Shown piece by piece: positions 60,242 to 64,000 of a stretch of 64,000 nt of DNA (positions are counted from its first letter, which is position 1; each line of letters starts with the position of its first letter). A program made the translations under genes and the position numbers. This DNA comes from Malus domestica (Eukaryota > Streptophyta > Magnoliopsida > Rosales > Rosaceae). Below the pieces are notes generated by a model. That model was not told the DNA's origin and searched no databases. It saw nothing but the letters and a program-made list of their open reading frames with translations. The DNA lies in assembly GCF_042453785.1 (NCBI RefSeq), contig NC_091674.1, forward strand, positions 25,957,001-26,021,000. The letters run 5' to 3'.

Positions 60242-61303
60242 CAAAGAAGAAAATGAACGAGGACAAATAATAAGAGAGCAGAAGCATGATCGCCTACAAA
60301 CTTCCATGTAAACCCAGCCTGCTTTATTATTTTTTTTCAGACCGATTAAACAAAGCACAGAACTTAATCCTCCTTTTTTAATCCCTCATTAATCCCAAGT
60401 CTATGCCTTAAGACATTCTTTATCTTCATGACATATCTTAATAATATTTCGTGAGTAAGATTTAGCTCTGAGTACTTATCAAACAAACATTAAGATGCTG
60501 CCAATCCTCAGACTGCAGCCTATCATCATTTGAACACTTGTTCAAGTTTACAGTTCTTTAGATTATTAATGGTTTTTATTACCTAATATCTTTGGAACTT
60601 TTCTGTTGGAAGTGCTTGTTATAAAATACTTTTAAGGTGTGAGGTCATTTTGAAAAGGAGACACACCACGTTTGATTTTTTTTTTTTTGTTTTTTTTTGT
60701 TTTTCATTACTATCTAAACAATTAAAAATTTAGCAATTCAAAGTCATTTTTGTTTTCGGTAAAAATCCGCGCAAAAAATATAATTGGTCTGTGGAGTGGT
60801 CGGATTGCCTTTCGAAGTTGGCCTCCCACCTGCTACACTGCTACGTGGTAGTAATGCAAAGAAACTCAAAATTGTTTTTTTGTTTTTCTTTTATGAGAGC
60901 GATGTTTTACACTAATTTATTTAATAAAAAATTAAATTTTAATCCTTAAATAAGATGAAGTTTAGAAAAATGTCTTATACAAAATTAAAAATTGATTTTA
61001 ATCCCTAAATTCTATTTAATGTCATCATATGTAATCAATTTCTCTCTTTTTATTTATAATTTTATGGTGTTCATATATTAAATTTTATGAAAATATTATA
61101 AATTTTAATTAAATTTTATGAAAATATTATAAATTTTAATTCTCATTATGGTAAGTATCTTATATAAGAAAATATTTTAGTAGAGATTTTTCGGTACACT
61201 TATGTTTTTGCATATTTTCTTATGTGCCACTAATTTATTACAATATATTTAGGTATGGACATTTCGGTACACTAATTTGGTAAAATATATTATGATATAT
61301 ACG
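59700..61303. other. Intergenic AT-rich sequence
   Basis: No gene seen. A 29-bp unit (TTCTTTTAATGTAGATAATATC-type) is tandemly duplicated at 60138-60195, and a related copy lies at 36741. A (TA) run follows at 60213-60240. Two tandem copies of a ~30-bp AAATTTTATGAAAATATTAT unit are at 61080-61140. Confidence 0.5.
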
Positions 61304-62297
61304 TGTGAACACGGAAAATTCGTGAAACGAAAGAGACAAGAACAACGTGCACAAACAAATATTTGTATTTGATAGTTTTGGGTTACAATCTCTCTCTATA
61401 TTGATCCTCTGATTCGATCTCCGTAAGGTGTTGATTGGTGGATGTGCGATTGATCCAAAGGGTCGTTGGGCTTGATCTAAGGATGAACGTTCTTCAAGGG
61501 CCGTGGACTTGATCTTGAAGGTGGACTTGAGCGGATCTTCAAATGGGCTTTTGGGCTTGATCTTTGAAGAACAGTGATGAACGGATCTCCAAGGGCTTTT
61601 GGGCTTGATCTTGAATAACAGTGATGAACGGATCTTCAAGGGCTTTTGGGCTTGATCTTGAAGAACAGTTGGATGTGTGGATTTGTCGACGTTGTTGATC
61701 CAAAAGGCCGTTGGGGCTTGATCTTGGATGAACGGATGATGAACGATGGTGCTTTCTTCAAGGGCCGTCGGGGCTTGATCTTGAATTGGTGGATGGTTGA
61801 TCCAAGGGCCGTCGGGGCTTGATCTTGGAAGAACGATGAACGAAGAACGAAGAACACTTTCTTCAAGGGCCGTCGAGGCTTGATCTTGAATTGGTGGATG
61901 ATTGTTGATCCAAAGGGCCGTTGGGGTTTGATCTTGGAAGAACGATGAACGAAGAACGAAGAAGGCTTTCTTGATTCTTCGGGAACCTGGATGCTTGAGA
62001 GCTTCGGAGTTTCAGAGCTTCAGAGCTTCAAGGTGTAATATCAATTCCTTCTTTTTCTTTCAAATGAATGAAATGGGCTTGTATTTATAGAATTTTCCAA
62101 GACCTAATTTTGAATATAATATCCCAGATGAAATAAGTCGTTTCTGCCAGGTGTTGACACGTGTCCTATTTGATGACTTTTCCAACTCATTTCAATTTTC
62201 GTTGAGTCACACGCAACGTGTAAAATTTATGTAATACATGAGCGTTGACACTTTGATTTATCGGTCAACATTTATTTACGAAATTTCGATGTCTACA
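61304..62297 (-). mobile_element. Solo LTR (994 bp) with internal repeats
   Basis: On the minus strand it starts TGTAGACATCGAAATTTCG and ends TTTCCGTGTTCACA. Exact 5-bp duplication ATACG (61299-61303, 62298-62302). No internal region. Between 61440 and 61960 there are about ten irregular copies of a GGGCTTGATCTTGAA(G/T)-containing unit, often preceded by AAGGGCCGT(C/T)GG. Strand is inferred from TG/CA ends and the position of a CACGTGTC motif and TATA-like sequence; superfamily unknown, perhaps Ty3. Confidence 0.75.
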
Positions 62298-62695
62298 ATA
62301 CGTTTAGGTACACTAATTAGAGGAAGTTAAATAAAATTAATGAATTAAAATGTGTATAATAATAAAATTAAAATTTAATGTAATGACATTAAATAAGATA
62401 TCTATTTGTATTTTATAATATGAATTTGAATTAAGCACACATTAAAGGACTAAAATCAATATTCAATCTAACACCAGGTTTTTATTAAATTTTAATCTTC
62501 TTCAAGAATGAAAGTTGAAAAACCCCTTTATTTAAACGACGAGAAGGAAAATTTAAACTTTAGGTGACTGAATCGACTTCACATCTCATTTAAAATTGAC
62601 CTCAAACTTAGTATAAAATGACAAAGCATGTAAAGCCAAAACCAGAAGCTATTCTTACTCACCTCATTTCCAATGCCAAAGATCATTATTTCAGC

Positions 62696-64000
62696 ATGGA
62701 AATGGCTCCTTCAAACCAAAAGTTCCATTTTTTCTCAATTCTCGTTACCACTTTGTTCTACACAAATGTTCTCTCAGACAACACTACAGGATTAAGTTCA
62801 CTCCATTTGTACCCTCTTACTTGCTCTACTTCTCACCACACCCAGACCTGCAATTCCTCTCTATACCACATCTCAAAAGGCAACAGAGGAAATAGCCACC
62901 ATTTACTCAGTAAACCCATCCAACATCCACCCAATTGTTCATGACAACCAACACCCACAAGACTATCTTGTTTCTGTTCCTTGCACTTGCAAGGATATAA
63001 AGGGCACCCAAATTTACCTCTATGATACAAATTACCTAGTTAAAGAAGGAGACACTGTTGGAAATGTGGTAAGTGAGTTTTACAGTGGGCAAGCAGTGAA
63101 AATTGGGGGAGAGGAGCAGCTATTTACTGTGGGAAACATGACTACTTTTCACCTTGTTTGTGGGTGTGTAGAGAAAAAATCACAGGAGGTTGTGACATAC
63201 ACAGTTCAAGATCATGACACTTTATCAGATATTGAAAAACTTCTATCTGCATATGAGAGTGAGATTCAGAATTTGAACAAAAACTTCACTCAATCCCCTA
63301 ATTTTATAGATGTTGGGTGGGTTTTGTTTGTGCCAATGGAGCTCAATGGACTTCAAGTCCAGCAGCAAGGTAGTGCCTCTTTTTTTGCTTCAAAATCGTA
63401 ACGAAATTGCTATTGACACACCAAAATAGTCATACTGACTCTTTGTTCTTCGATATTTCTGTTAGGGGGAAGTGCATGATGACTATTTTGAAGTGTCAAT
63501 TACAACTTCTTATCATAAATGCTCATTTTCTTTAAATGAAGTACGATAAATTGACCAATTTTCTCGGTCGAACCAGGGAAGACACTCAGTTTGGCTGCAA
63601 TTATAGGCATAGTGTCAGCTGTTGGGTTTCTTTTGGGGGCCACATTCTTCATATTTCTTCTCATAAGATACAGAAAAGGTAAGAACACAGAAGAAGAAGA
63701 AGAAGAGCAAGAAGAAGATGTGAACCCAAATGCCAAAAAGGGCTTTTCAATGAAGCAACAGTTTTTCAAAAGGCAAATGGAAGGTAAGACAATTAAGTTA
63801 ACTCAACTTCATCAGAAAACAATTTTATTGGGTTCACTCATATCAATTTCTAGATTAACTAACATATTAGCATAAGAATGTGACACAATATTTGTGCTTG
63901 CTACAGAAACTTTTGAGAATGAAAGGCCAGTTATATATACGATGGAGGAAATCGAGCAGGCTACAGGCAACTTTGACAACACCAGGAAGATTGGAGAGGG
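62696..64000 (+). CDS. LysM receptor-like kinase, 5' part (runs off the window)
   Basis: The signal peptide starts MEMAPSNQKFHFFSILVTTL. The ectodomain follows in exon 1 (to 63369): paired-cysteine motifs typical of LysM-RLKs (CNSS, VPCTC, LVCGC) and three LysM units, the third being YTVQDHDTLSDIEKLLSAYE. Exon 2 (63577-63783) encodes the transmembrane helix (LAAIIGIVSAVGFLLGATFF, FIFLLI) and an acidic juxtamembrane stretch with a run of Glu. Exon 3 starts at 63907 (ETFENERPVIYTMEEIEQAT) and reaches the kinase Gly-loop IGEG at the window edge. All splice borders are GT..AG and in phase. Anomaly: the ATG frame and the frame of the rest of exon 1 differ by one near 62875-62886, next to an AAAA run, so either the allele is broken or there is a sequencing error. 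The family binds chitin or other GlcNAc-containing glycans. LYK3 or EPR3/LYK10-like types are the best guesses. Confidence 0.85.

Noticed and set aside
61238-61866. Minus-strand frames with IKPKSP repeats (133 and 76 codons)
   Set aside because: Repeat read-through within the 994-bp solo LTR.
1-64000. tRNA and rRNA genes
   Set aside because: I scanned for the T-loop GGTTCRANYCC pattern with matching stems and for rRNA-like GC-rich blocks, and found none I could support; a covariance-model search would settle it.

Overview
The window is nuclear DNA from a flowering plant: intron-bearing genes with GT..AG borders, a LOB-domain gene, a seed oleosin, a LysM receptor kinase, an NLR-derived gene and dense nested transposons. 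The repeat set (a small TRIM with short LTRs, solo LTRs of about 1 to 2.5 kb, many hAT and Mutator-type miniature elements) reminds me of Rosaceae such as apple or pear. That placement is an impression from sequence style, not a database match.

Layout. 0-3 kb: a possible small secreted-peptide gene with decayed duplicates nearby (one more at 10.3-11 kb), and an unrecognised minus-strand basic protein. 3.9-7.0 kb: a non-autonomous hAT split by a 2.5-kb solo LTR. 8.0-10.1 kb: a hAT carrying four spliceable exons of the Golgi tether gene COG3. 14.1-24.7 kb: a retroelement nest (deleted Copia, Ty3 relics, a chromovirus holding a hAT miniature element, and a young Copia inside the chromovirus LTR). 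24.8-37.7 kb: two tandem copies of an NLR-derived gene, separated by a Copia that itself holds a 5.3-kb hAT with a nearly intact transposase. 37.7-40.1 kb: a solo LTR rich in minisatellites. 40.5-41.8 kb: a Mutator-like element with long terminal inverted repeats (TIRs) and a captured gene end. 42-47.7 kb: gene-poor, with miniature elements. 49.1-49.7 kb: LOB. 50-58 kb: gene-poor, with two related miniature elements and a TRIM. 58.75-59.4 kb: oleosin. 61.3-62.3 kb: a third solo LTR. 62.7 kb to the end: 5' part of a LysM receptor-like kinase.

The host genes are unrelated in pathway: organ-boundary transcription control (LOB), seed oil-body coating (oleosin), chitin or glycan perception (LysM-RLK) and an NLR derivative. 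Most of the structure comes from transposition. Target-site duplications were read directly for most of the large elements, so their borders and nesting order are well supported.
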